Source of the DNA: Terriglobales bacterium
GTDB lineage: Bacteria > Acidobacteriota > Terriglobia > Terriglobales > Acidobacteriaceae
Length of the DNA stretch: 54,396 nt
Assembly (NCBI GenBank): GCA_035487355.1
Contig: DATHMF010000013.1
Coordinates: forward strand, 1-54,396
Direction: 5' to 3'
In this document: positions 1 to 7,499 of the stretch, one piece after another
Layout: each line of letters starts with the position of its first letter
Numbering within the stretch: the first letter of the stretch is position 1
The notes under the pieces: model-generated
Seen by the model: only the letters and a program-made list of their open reading frames with translations
Databases searched by the model: none
What the model was told of the DNA's origin: nothing
Position numbers and translations under genes: made by a program

Positions 1-408
1 AGCTCCAGCTTGCCCGATCCTTGCCAACTTATTACTAAGACCGAGGCTGAAGCGGTGCTGGGTGAACCAGTTCGGGATCCGGAACCGAAAACTCTGGGAG
101 GCGTGAGCATCTGCGACTTCAACACGGTCACGGTCCATGGCGGGGTCCTACCCTACTACGTCCATATCGCTATCTCGCACGAGACGCAGGAAGTGTGGGA
201 TGCCGGCAAGAAACTTGACGCGAAAGATCTGCGGCCTGTGCCAGGAATAGGAGAAGATGCTTATTTTCTCCTGGATGACTTGGCAGTACTGAGTAAACAG
301 CGCTCTATGACGGTTGGCGTCATGAAGGACGTTGACCGGCCCGATCATGCCAAAGCAGTAGAAGAAGCTGAGAAAATCGTGGCACAAAAAGCCATTTCCC
401 GCATGTAG
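1..408 (+). CDS. Hypothetical small DPC-motif protein, 5' end cut by window edge
   Basis: The reading frame is open from the first base of the window (Ser-Ser-Ser-Leu before PDPC), so the true start and probably a signal peptide or lipobox lie outside. A TTG at position 10 could be read as a start, but no ribosome-binding site is visible and the frame simply continues upstream. The visible part opens with DPCQLITKTEAEAVLGEPV, a pattern common in small exported or lipoprotein proteins of the DUF3558-like type, followed by a small alpha/beta domain with one Cys (ICDFN) that could pair with the Cys of DPC. It ends 17 bp before the alginate-lyase-family gene on the same strand, so the two may be co-transcribed. 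Function unknown; the family resemblance is from memory of the motif only. Confidence 0.7.
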   Translation, partial: SSSLPDPCQLITKTEAEAVLGEPVRDPEPKTLGGVSICDFNTVTVHGGVLPYYVHIAISHETQEVWDAGKKLDAKDLRPVPGIGEDAYFLLDDLAVLSKQRSMTVGVMKDVDRPDHAKAVEEAEKIVAQKAISRM

Positions 409-425
409 ATGATGGAGAAAAATCC

Positions 426-1634
426 ATGATTTCCCGCCGAGATTTTTGCGCAACCGCCGCCGGTGTTTTTCTCACGACGATCACCATGCCGGAGCTTTTG
501 TCGGCCCGCCATAACAAAACCAAACTGCCGGTGTTTGATGTGGCTGGGATTGACCGCGAGCGTGTAGTAACCGCGGCCCAACGTTACCTGCTTGAGCTGC
601 CGGTCACAATAACCTCTTTTACGAGTCCTCGAAGCGCCGGCGGGAAACACGATTATTTTTCCGAGGGCGATTACTGGTGGCCCGACCCCAAGGACCCTGA
701 CGGACCTTATATACAGCGCGATGGGATGACCAATCCAGATAACTTCACCGACCATCGTCATGCGCTTATCCGGTTGAGCCTGCAGGCGCCTGCTTTGGCT
801 GCCGCCTGGCTGCTCACCAAAGAAGAAAAGTACGCCACGCATGCGGCCAAACATCTGCGTGCCTGGTTTTTGGATCCGGCCACGCTTATGAATCCGAATT
901 TGCAGTATTCACAAGCGATCAAAGGCCGCTTTACCGGACGCGGCATCGGCATTATTGACACCCTGCATCTTGTCGAAGTGGCGCGGGCCATCACTGCGTT
1001 GGAAGGCTCCAAGGCCCTGAGCAGCGATGAGCACAAAGGATTGAAGAAGTGGTTTGCGGATTATCTGACCTGGATGACTACTTCCCCGCACGGGGAAGAA
1101 GAGCGCGAGGCCAGGAACAATCATGGTACCTGCTGGACCGTGCAGGTTGCGGAGTTTGCTTCCTACACGGGGAATCAGGAGCTTACTGCCTTTTGCCGCA
1201 ATCGGTTTAAAACTGTCCTGGTTCCCAACCAGATTGCAGCCGACGGCAGCTTCCCCCAGGAGCTGAGACGCACCAAACCTTACAGCTATTGCCTGTTTAA
1301 CCTGGATGCTATGGCCACAGTGTGCCAGACCCTCTCCACTGCGGAAGATAACTTGTGGACCTTCACGCTTCCCGATGGCCGAGGCATCGGAGCCGCAATG
1401 GCCTTCATGTTTCCGTTTATCGCCAATAAAAAGAGCTGGCCCTATAAGCCCGATGTTGAATACTTCGACGACTTCCCTGTCCGCCAACCCAGTCTTCTGT
1501 TTGCTGGTCTGGCGCTCTCGCGGCTTCCCTACCTTGAGCTGTGGCGCACTTTAGATCCCGATCCGAATGTGGAGGAAGTGATTCGCAATTACCCTATCCG
1601 CCAGCCGGTGTTGTGGGTGAGTGCTGGAAAATAA
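426..1634 (+). CDS. Tat-exported alginate-lyase-family polysaccharide lyase
   Basis: 402 aa. The N-terminus MISRRDFCATAAGVFLTT is a twin-arginine signal (SRRDF followed by a hydrophobic stretch), so the enzyme is probably exported folded. The body resembles the alginate_lyase family (PF05426, alpha/alpha toroid): YWWPDP near residue 80, a run of helical pairs, and the conserved RNNHGTCW near residue 235, in which the Asn-His pair is expected in the active site. Members cleave uronic-acid polysaccharides by beta-elimination. The start is an ATG 14 bp after a TAG stop, with GATGGAGAAA upstream as ribosome-binding site. It is followed by a bidirectional terminator shared with the convergent giant lyase gene. 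The substrate cannot be told from sequence; alginate or another uronan is inferred. Confidence 0.85.
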   Translation: MISRRDFCATAAGVFLTTITMPELLSARHNKTKLPVFDVAGIDRERVVTAAQRYLLELPVTITSFTSPRSAGGKHDYFSEGDYWWPDPKDPDGPYIQRDGMTNPDNFTDHRHALIRLSLQAPALAAAWLLTKEEKYATHAAKHLRAWFLDPATLMNPNLQYSQAIKGRFTGRGIGIIDTLHLVEVARAITALEGSKALSSDEHKGLKKWFADYLTWMTTSPHGEEEREARNNHGTCWTVQVAEFASYTGNQELTAFCRNRFKTVLVPNQIAADGSFPQELRRTKPYSYCLFNLDAMATVCQTLSTAEDNLWTFTLPDGRGIGAAMAFMFPFIANKKSWPYKPDVEYFDDFPVRQPSLLFAGLALSRLPYLELWRTLDPDPNVEEVIRNYPIRQPVLWVSAGK

Positions 1635-1748
1635 GAATAAGAAAATGCGAATTAAGATCAGCGCTGGAAAAATTCCCACTTTCTATCGAGAAAGTGAACC
1701 TCTGCCCGCGCTGACGATTCTCAGGCTGATACCCGGGAACATTAAAAA

Positions 1749-1786
1749 GGAGACCCCGCGCTGGTGCACGAGGTCTCCCGGTTTTT
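1749..1786. terminator. Bidirectional intrinsic terminator between convergent lyase genes
   Basis: A 7-bp stem (GGAGACC / GGTCTCC) is followed on the plus strand by CGGTTTTT, and on the minus strand by a T-run (complement of ATTAAAAA). It lies between the convergent ends of the 426-1634 and 1814-6022 genes and could serve both. Confidence 0.75.
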
Positions 1787-1813
1787 GCAGCAAGGCCAGA
1801 ACAGCCGAAGCTG

Positions 1814-4800
1814 TTATGGTGTGTGGACAACCTTCAGCGAGTAGAACGAGACGCTCGCGTTGGTTGGAGACTGGCCATAATCGCCCGCCTTGAAGTAGCC
1901 CCCGATTCCGAGTATTGGGGAACTGAGCGAGACTGGCGCGCCCCCGTTGATGCTGACAGTGAGCTTGTTCTGGCTGTACGAGATCACATAGCTGAACTTC
2001 GTACCCGGTGGAACGTGGCCCACTGTCGTCCTGTTTATGCAACCACCGGCCGTGCACTGCTCCACACCTGCCACCACGTCGCCGCTCGAAGTGTAGAACA
2101 GCTCGATCAGCGGACGAACCGATACGGCTGGGTCGTCGTGGATCTGGCCGACCACCGGAGCACCAGCGGCTTGCGTGACCGTGAGCGTCGCGCTAAGTGT
2201 GTTGGTGCCGCTCGCGGACCAGACAGCATTGCTGCCGTCCGGATTTACTTCACGCAGCTCCGACCGGCAGTGGGTGGAGTTGGCAGTGGTGACGCAATTG
2301 ACTCCGGGGTCGAAGAAGTCCATCGCGCCGTCACTGCCGGTGAAGAAGTACGGGTCCGTGAAGCCGTTTTCGAGCTGGGTGTTCGAGATGGTCGTCGGGC
2401 TTCCGGGCGAGCCGATTGGCAGTTGCAGTGACCAGATCGACATGTCGAAGTTGCATCCCGGAGTCGCGTTTGGATCGAGTGGGCCGTTTCCGTGAGCGCA
2501 GGTGCCTCCCGGATTGACCGTCAACGACACGGTGGTGGTGTGCGTGAGAGAGCCATCAGTGCCGCCAATGGTTACGGTTACGGTACCGGTCGTGGTGCTG
2601 CTGGTTGTGGTGATGGTCAGCGTGGATGATCCCGAACCTCCGCTGATGGAGGCCGGGCTGAAGCTGGCCGTGGCTCCGGAAGGCAAGCCGCTCGCGCTCA
2701 GCGTCACCGTGCCTGTGTACCCATTCACCGGGCTTACAGACGCAGTGTAGCTGGTGTTACTCCCTGCGGTTACCGTCTGCGAGGCAGGCGTTGCCGACAG
2801 TGAGAAGTTGGGCACCAACACCGGATTGACAGTTAAGGTCACGTTGGTCGTGTGTATCGGACTTCCACTCGTGTCCTTCCCCGTAATCGTCACCGTGTAG
2901 CTTCCGGCAAGCGTCGAACTGGCCGTGCTGACAGTCAGAGTAGATGACCCTGAACCGCCGCTGATCGAGGCCGGATTGAAGCTGGCCGTCGCTCCCGAGG
3001 GCAAGCCGCTGGCGCTCAGCGTCACAGTTCCCGTGTACCCATTGATCGGGCTCACGCTGGCCGTGTAGCTGGCTGCGCTGCCGGCGGTGACCGTTACCGT
3101 GCTGGGCGATGCTGCAAGCGAGAAGTCAGCAGCCTGCGTGGCCTGCACCACTAAGCTCACACTGGCACTGTGGGTCAGACCGCCACTGGTTCCCGTAACG
3201 GTCAGTGTATACGTACCCGCCACAGCCGAACTGCCGGTTGACACGCTCAGCGTGGATGAACCCGAGCCGGTGACCGAGGTCGGATTCAACGTAGCCGTCA
3301 CGCCCGCAGGCGCTCCGTTTACGCTCAGCCCTACTGCTCCGCTGAACCCGCCGCTCGGTGTTACGTTCACCGTGTAGCTGGTGCTGCCTCCCGCCGTTAC
3401 CGTCTGCGAAGCAGGTGTCGCCGACAACGCAAAATCGGCTGCGCTGGGCAACGTGAAGTTGCACAACATCTCTGTGCCAACCTCACTGAACGCTCCCACC
3501 CAGTTCAGTTGCGACACCGTCGCCTGCTCCGTGCGGAAGCTCAGGTTGGTGCTGATGGTCTGCTCCGTTCCATTCTGTGGCGTCACATACGCTGCGTACG
3601 TGTGCGCCGCTATATTTACCACCACGCGGAAGTGGTAGGTCACTCCGCCCGAGTAGGGAATGATATTGGTGGCCGTGTATGCCCCCCCGCTGCGCGCATC
3701 GATGTTCCCCGAGGGATTGAAGCGCGTAATGACCGCAAACCCGGTGTAGGCCGTCTGCACCCCGTTCGAAAGACCCACCACCGCGTTGATGGGCGAGGCC
3801 GATGGCGTCGCGTCATAGGTCGCTGTGAAGGTCCCCGTCTGGTTGGCGAAGGCGGCGTTCTGCCAGGGCCCGTTGGTGGTCGTGCTCACGCATTGACTTA
3901 CCGTTTTCACCGTCAGGTTTACGGTTGCGGTGTGGCTGGTGCTGCCGTTAGTCCCCGTGATGGTCAGGGTTGAAGTGCTGGCCGCCGCCGAACTGGGGGC
4001 GCTAACTGTCAGCGTTGCCGAACCCGGCGCGTTCACCGAGCTCGAACTCAACGTGGCCGTTACACCTGCCGGCGCTCCGCTCACGCTCAGCGCTACTGCT
4101 CCGCTAAACCCGTTTACCACGCCTACGCTTACCGTCGAACTGCCGCTGCTGCCCGCATTCACCGTCAGCGAAGTCGGGTTGGCAGACACCGTGAAGTCCG
4201 GTTGCTGCACTGGGTTTACCTGCAGCGTCACACTGGCACTGTGGGTCAGACCGCCACTGGTTCCCGTAACGGTCAGTGTATACGTACCCGCCACAGCCGA
4301 ACTGCCGGTTGACACGCTCAGCGTGGATGAACCCGAACCGCTCACCGAAGTTGGACTCAATGAAGCTGTAACTCCGGTTGGAACGCCACTCACGCTCAGC
4401 GCAACACTGCCACTGAACCCATTGAGCGCACCCACGCTCACCGTGGAGCTGGTGCTGTTGCCGACGATCACCGATAGCGAATTCGGGTTCGCCGCCAAGG
4501 TGAAGTCAGCCTGGGCGTTGACCGAGAGTGTCACCGTCGCGGTGTGCGAGGTGCTGCCGCCGCTTGTTCCCGTGATGGTCAGCGTATAGTTGCCAGGCGC
4601 CACTGTGTTGTTGGTGGTAATGCTCAGGGTAGAAGATCCCGTGCCCCCGCTGATTGAGCTTGGATTGAAGCTGGCCGAGGCGCCCGAAGGCAGGCCGCTT
4701 ACGGTAAGCGCAACACTTCCCGTGAAGCTATTAACAGGACTTACAGATGCTGTGTAACTGGTGCTGCCGCCGGCCGATATGGTTTGTGAACTCGGCGTGG

Positions 4801-6022
4801 CTGTCAGCGAGAAATCTGGTTGCAGTACTGTCCCTGCATCGGCACCGTGAGTCAAAGTTTCGTAGACAACAATATGGTGGTCCACAGGAGTGCCCGGCGC
4901 TGCTCCCGGCGAGGTGACCGAATTCGCGAACACCGTCGGCAACCAATCATGCGTATTCGTCAACGTCATGCCCAGCCGGTTGTGGTACTCGTTGTAACCG
5001 ATCACAAACGTCGGACGATCGGGCGTCAGGGTCACGCTGCACGTAACCGGCTCCGACCGACCCAGCAGTAGCCCCGCGTGAAAATCCAGAGTGGCGGACA
5101 GAAGCGCCTTTTGCGTCTCATACACGTTGCCCCCCTGAATATGTACCGTCTCCGCCGCATCGATCATGGCCGCCAGTTCAAACAGCGCGTGTCCCATGTC
5201 GCGGCAGGTCTCCGCATTCTGCCCGCTCGACTGCACGAACCTCGGGATGTCCGCGTTCAACATGCCCAGCGCGTGGTTGTACAGCGTGGCATCGTTGTTG
5301 TACACCGCGATGCCGATCATCCCCTCGATCATGCTCAGTTCCCAGTTGGGGTTGTTGCTGGAACCGTTGTGGATCGGCGGCACCATCACCGAATTCATCA
5401 TGTTCCCAAAAGCCGTGGCATCGGCCGCCGACCAGCCTGCATTCGAGTAACGGATGATCTCCGCCGCCCGCGGCCACTTGGAGCTCGACCAGGCCGCCTG
5501 CAACGGCCCATTGGAATTGGTGAAGCTGGTCACGTGGCTGTATGCGTTCAGGTTCTTGATGGCATTATTCGCATAGGTCTGATTGCCGGTGATGTACCAA
5601 AGCAAAGCCTGCACATAGGCCACCGCGCCGTCTTCGTCATCGGCGGTGCAGCCATTATCCGGGCTCGAACTTGATCCGCAGTCGATGACCCCGCCCGATG
5701 GGGGCCCGGCCGGTGATGGACCTGCTGCAAGACTGTTGCTGGGAGTCACTGTCGGCGTGAGCGATCCATAAGGATGCGAGATCGCATTTTGGTAGGCCGA
5801 GAAAGCGGGCTCGACATGCGCGTTGACCTGCGCTTTAATAAAATCCAGTTGTGCTTTGCTTACCAGCACGCCTGGGTGCACAAAGGTTTGTGCTGCGGCG
5901 ACCTGGCTTCCCATGACCATGAAGACCAGGCACATTGCCACGAACGTTAGAACTACGTATCTCTTTACAGAATTGGCTCCAAGAACTTCTGTCCTGCAAA
6001 ACTCACGCTGTTTCGGCTCCAT
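1814..6022 (-). CDS. Giant secreted bimodular lyase: alginate-lyase-like domain, Ig-like repeats, PL7 domain
   Basis: 1402 aa. Residues 20-46 form a signal peptide ending in VAAAQT. Residues about 47-400 are an alginate-lyase-like alpha-helical domain (FVHPGVLVSKAQLDFIKAQV, NWELSMIEGMIGIAVYN, ETCRDMGHALFELAAMIDAA, YNEYHNRLG). From 402 follow three Ig-like repeats of about 100 aa, a module of about 145 aa beginning CVSTTTNGPW, three more Ig-like repeats, and from about 1188 a polysaccharide lyase family 7 domain. The three PL7 signature blocks are intact: RSELRE (1253-1258), GQIH (1292-1295) and YFKAGDYGQ (1376-1384). In PL7 the QIH form is associated with polyG or polyMG cleavage, which is family knowledge and not shown here. 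The ATG has AAGGAGT 8 bp upstream. It is paralogous to the 19101-23405 gene, which lacks the PL7 domain. Confidence 0.9.
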   Translation of the reverse strand: MEPKQREFCRTEVLGANSVKRYVVLTFVAMCLVFMVMGSQVAAAQTFVHPGVLVSKAQLDFIKAQVNAHVEPAFSAYQNAISHPYGSLTPTVTPSNSLAAGPSPAGPPSGGVIDCGSSSSPDNGCTADDEDGAVAYVQALLWYITGNQTYANNAIKNLNAYSHVTSFTNSNGPLQAAWSSSKWPRAAEIIRYSNAGWSAADATAFGNMMNSVMVPPIHNGSSNNPNWELSMIEGMIGIAVYNNDATLYNHALGMLNADIPRFVQSSGQNAETCRDMGHALFELAAMIDAAETVHIQGGNVYETQKALLSATLDFHAGLLLGRSEPVTCSVTLTPDRPTFVIGYNEYHNRLGMTLTNTHDWLPTVFANSVTSPGAAPGTPVDHHIVVYETLTHGADAGTVLQPDFSLTATPSSQTISAGGSTSYTASVSPVNSFTGSVALTVSGLPSGASASFNPSSISGGTGSSTLSITTNNTVAPGNYTLTITGTSGGSTSHTATVTLSVNAQADFTLAANPNSLSVIVGNSTSSTVSVGALNGFSGSVALSVSGVPTGVTASLSPTSVSGSGSSTLSVSTGSSAVAGTYTLTVTGTSGGLTHSASVTLQVNPVQQPDFTVSANPTSLTVNAGSSGSSTVSVGVVNGFSGAVALSVSGAPAGVTATLSSSSVNAPGSATLTVSAPSSAAASTSTLTITGTNGSTSHTATVNLTVKTVSQCVSTTTNGPWQNAAFANQTGTFTATYDATPSASPINAVVGLSNGVQTAYTGFAVITRFNPSGNIDARSGGAYTATNIIPYSGGVTYHFRVVVNIAAHTYAAYVTPQNGTEQTISTNLSFRTEQATVSQLNWVGAFSEVGTEMLCNFTLPSAADFALSATPASQTVTAGGSTSYTVNVTPSGGFSGAVGLSVNGAPAGVTATLNPTSVTGSGSSTLSVSTGSSAVAGTYTLTVTGTSGGLTHSASVSLVVQATQAADFSLAASPSTVTVTAGSAASYTASVSPINGYTGTVTLSASGLPSGATASFNPASISGGSGSSTLTVSTASSTLAGSYTVTITGKDTSGSPIHTTNVTLTVNPVLVPNFSLSATPASQTVTAGSNTSYTASVSPVNGYTGTVTLSASGLPSGATASFSPASISGGSGSSTLTITTTSSTTTGTVTVTIGGTDGSLTHTTTVSLTVNPGGTCAHGNGPLDPNATPGCNFDMSIWSLQLPIGSPGSPTTISNTQLENGFTDPYFFTGSDGAMDFFDPGVNCVTTANSTHCRSELREVNPDGSNAVWSASGTNTLSATLTVTQAAGAPVVGQIHDDPAVSVRPLIELFYTSSGDVVAGVEQCTAGGCINRTTVGHVPPGTKFSYVISYSQNKLTVSINGGAPVSLSSPILGIGGYFKAGDYGQSPTNASVSFYSLKVVHTP
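3157..3265 (-). repeat. 109-bp exact direct repeat, copy 1, inside Ig-like coding region
   Basis: This stretch is identical base for base to 4228-4336, 1071 bp away. It encodes the end of one Ig-like repeat (core LTVTGTSGGLTHSASV). Other Ig-like repeats of the same gene are clearly diverged at DNA level, so this pair reflects recent duplication or gene conversion. Confidence 0.9.
3449..3892 (-). repeat. GPWQN module, copy in giant lyase 1
   Basis: A domain of about 145 aa between Ig-like repeats, starting CVSTTTNGPWQNAAFANQTG and ending near MLCNFTL. Conserved blocks are DATPSASPINAVVGLSNG, RFNPSGNIDAR and VTYHFRVVVNI. Two near-identical relatives occur in the 19101-23405 protein. It looks all-beta and begins and ends with Cys; a carbohydrate-binding or jelly-roll role is a guess. 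Boundaries are approximate. Confidence 0.75.
4228..4336 (-). repeat. 109-bp exact direct repeat, copy 2, inside Ig-like coding region
   Basis: Identical to 3157-3265. The identity ends inside the codons for the Gly-Ser-Gly turn of the Ig-like repeat. Confidence 0.9.
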
Positions 6023-6195
6023 GTTGTTGACTCCTTAAATTTTTCGCTGCGACCCCAAAGTGCTCTGCTTCGGGATTCGGTTGTGTTTTGTGGATGGAGG
6101 AAAATAGAAGATTGATGAAAATGACAGCCACCAGGCGCCCGCTTGGAATCATGCGCGCGCTCGAGATTCTTTAACAGCATCTGAGGACTTACCAT
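5965..6195 (-). other. Conserved upstream reading frame in the lyase 1 leader
   Basis: A 76-codon frame starting MVSPQ lies in the leader of giant lyase 1 and overlaps the lyase start by 58 nt out of frame. Its ATG has a near-ideal ribosome-binding site, GAGGAG 6 nt upstream. The 24 bp that hold this site and ATG (6187-6210) are identical at 23571-23594 in front of giant lyase 2. There the frame also starts MVSPQ, but it runs in frame into the lyase. Amino-acid similarity extends to FLHPQNTTESRSRALWGR against FLRPQGTTEPESKALLGR. It may be a translated leader that controls lyase translation, or a relic of the duplication. No function is known. Confidence 0.4.
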
Positions 6196-6312
6196 CCGTT
6201 TCTCCTCGCGATTAACGTCAGAGACTGAATGAGGGCCTAAGTCTTCGTACTGGTCTTACTGGCTTCGGCGATGCAACTGCGTCATCGTTTGTTGTCAGAT
6301 TTCGCGGATTCT

Positions 6313-6337
6313 CATAGTCTCATATTATGAGACTATG
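6313..6337. promoter_or_regulatory. 25-bp perfect palindrome, operator-like
   Basis: The arms CATAGTCTCATA and TATGAGACTATG are exact reverse complements around a single central T. It lies about 290 bp upstream of the lyase 1 start. No T-run follows, so it is not a terminator; a dimeric-regulator binding site is likely. The core ATTATGAGACT recurs as a half-site at 6866-6876. Confidence 0.6.
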
Positions 6338-6572
6338 TACTTAATAACGGGACACATCCTAACCTTGTCTTCGCATCGTGTCAAAGGTTTTTTTATTCGA
6401 CAAATCCAAAATGCGGATGAGCGCGGATGTAGAAACTCCAACTCCATCGGGATCATTCCTTATTTGTATGGAGAACCTGCTACAGACCGGCCTTGCCGCA
6501 CGTACTTATCAGTCCGCCGTTCTTAACGCGGCATTTGTCAGCATGCATATACAACTTTAGGAATTGGAAGGG

Positions 6573-6601
6573 GAAGTTAATAACCGATATTGACCGATAA
6601 A
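6573..6601. promoter_or_regulatory. Tandem ACCGATA element, copy 1
   Basis: AGTTAATA is followed by ACCGATA, TTG, ACCGATA (6583-6589 and 6593-6599), a direct repeat with 10-bp period typical of winged-helix regulators that bind head to tail. Copies 2 and 3 lie at 7583-7608 and 23881-23906. It is 56 bp upstream of the relic regulator start. Confidence 0.6.
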
Positions 6602-6655
6602 CACTGACCAAAAGACGCAGCTGCCATGACCGAAGGTGTTAGATATATGTTAGAT

Positions 6656-6736
6656 ATGTTCCTCAGTCTGCCACAATCGGGTATCTCTGCATCCCTCGTG
6701 AACAATAACAGTGGTCTGCTCCAGATATTGTCCTGA
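6656..6736 (+). pseudogene. Relic 5' end of a CadC-like regulator gene
   Basis: Read from this ATG the DNA gives MFLSLPQSGI and stops after 26 codons. The intact regulator at 23946 begins MFLNMPQSPQ, and 19 of the first 23 bases match. It also sits at the equivalent place, just downstream of the tandem ACCGATA element. The rest of the gene is absent. This supports loss of a regulator after duplication of a lyase/regulator cassette. The match is short, so chance retention of upstream similarity only is possible. Confidence 0.45.
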
Positions 6737-7007
6737 AGACCCGACCCATTTGTGATGGTGCTTTCGGCCCCTGTCACGGCGACCTGCGTTAGGCGGTTTG
6801 TCCTGACCGGGTAGATCAAAATCGCAGGCCCGCTCTCGTTCAGAAACAGGAGTTATATATACCGTATTATGAGACTTTAACTTTTATAAAGGTACAGTCT
6901 TCCCTGCCCTCGTTAGCCGCCAAAGTTTTTAGTGGGATTCATGAAAATGAATGATGAATGGCATACAGGCAAGGCCAGTCAGGGGACCTGCTAGGTTGAT
7001 GATTCCT

Positions 7008-7499
7008 CTACTTCGCAGTACAGCGCTTTGCTTCGAAGAAGACGCCCCGCCAGTTCCAAAGAATGCTTTGTTTGTTTTTCAGAAGCACAAGGTTTCCGGG
7101 AAACTCAGTCAGTTGATTCTTTTCACGATAGATGTCTACCTCGACGGCAGAATCTCCGCTTATGCCAATGTCCTTTAGGGTAATCGTGAATGCATCGGCA
7201 AAATCTGAGGCTTTAACCTGCCTCACATAGTATTGTGGCGCCTTGAGGACAGCGTCCCCGGAGCGGGCCAGGGATGGCGTAAATCTCAACTTTCTTCCGA
7301 GGAAGGCGCGCGCTTCTACCGGGCTGAGCGATTGCGGGTTAGATGTTTGTAGTGCCCTGGTAGTCTGCCAGCACCCCGCAAGCTCTTTTGGCATTTGTGC
7401 GTGCGCGTTGCTCCATCCTGCAAGCGCCATCAGGGCGCCGACTAGAATCGCGGCCGCCCTGGTGATTCCTGATGTTGGTGCCGACAAAACAAATCTCAT
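7008..7499 (-). CDS. Small secreted protein of unknown function
   Basis: 163 aa from the chosen ATG, which has AGGGAGAG 5-6 bp upstream; a longer frame to 7556 has no such site. Residues 1-34 form a signal peptide (ITRAAAILVGALMALAGW then AHAQ). The mature part contains a Trp-rich beegment (CWQTTRAL), YYVRQVKASDF, and a C-terminal Cys (AKRCTAK) that could pair with the Cys near the mature N-terminus. I do not recognise the family; the small beta-rich layout recalls lipocalin-like secreted proteins, but this is weak. It is divergent from the TIGR03118 gene, and a tandem ACCGAGA element lies 92 bp upstream of its start, so it may share control with the lyase cassette. Confidence 0.75.
   Translation of the reverse strand: MRFVLSAPTSGITRAAAILVGALMALAGWSNAHAQMPKELAGCWQTTRALQTSNPQSLSPVEARAFLGRKLRFTPSLARSGDAVLKAPQYYVRQVKASDFADAFTITLKDIGISGDSAVEVDIYREKNQLTEFPGNLVLLKNKQSILWNWRGVFFEAKRCTAK

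Larger units (their letters stand above)
6023..7007. other. Long intergenic region, diverged duplicate of 23406-23945
   Basis: 985 bp without a convincing gene apart from the leader frame. From the lyase end it holds the leader and conserved upstream start (6187-6210), a 25-bp perfect palindrome (6313-6337), a block resembling 23690-23880 (TTTTTTTAT then AAATCCAAAAT), the tandem ACCGATA element (6573-6601), the regulator relic (6656-6736) and a half-site TATTATGAGACT (6865-6876) matching one arm of the palindrome. The short frames here lack ribosome-binding sites and homologs that I recognise. Confidence 0.7.

Noticed and set aside
2502..4589. Long plus-strand open frames opposite the Ig-like region of giant lyase 1
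   Set aside because: They are antisense to a strongly supported gene, mirror its periodic repeats, and lack ribosome-binding sites. The biased codon pattern of Ser/Thr/Gly-rich repeats keeps the opposite strand open.
6335..6560. Short plus-strand frames in the lyase 1 upstream region
   Set aside because: No ribosome-binding site, and the homologous region upstream of lyase 2 does not keep the frames open.
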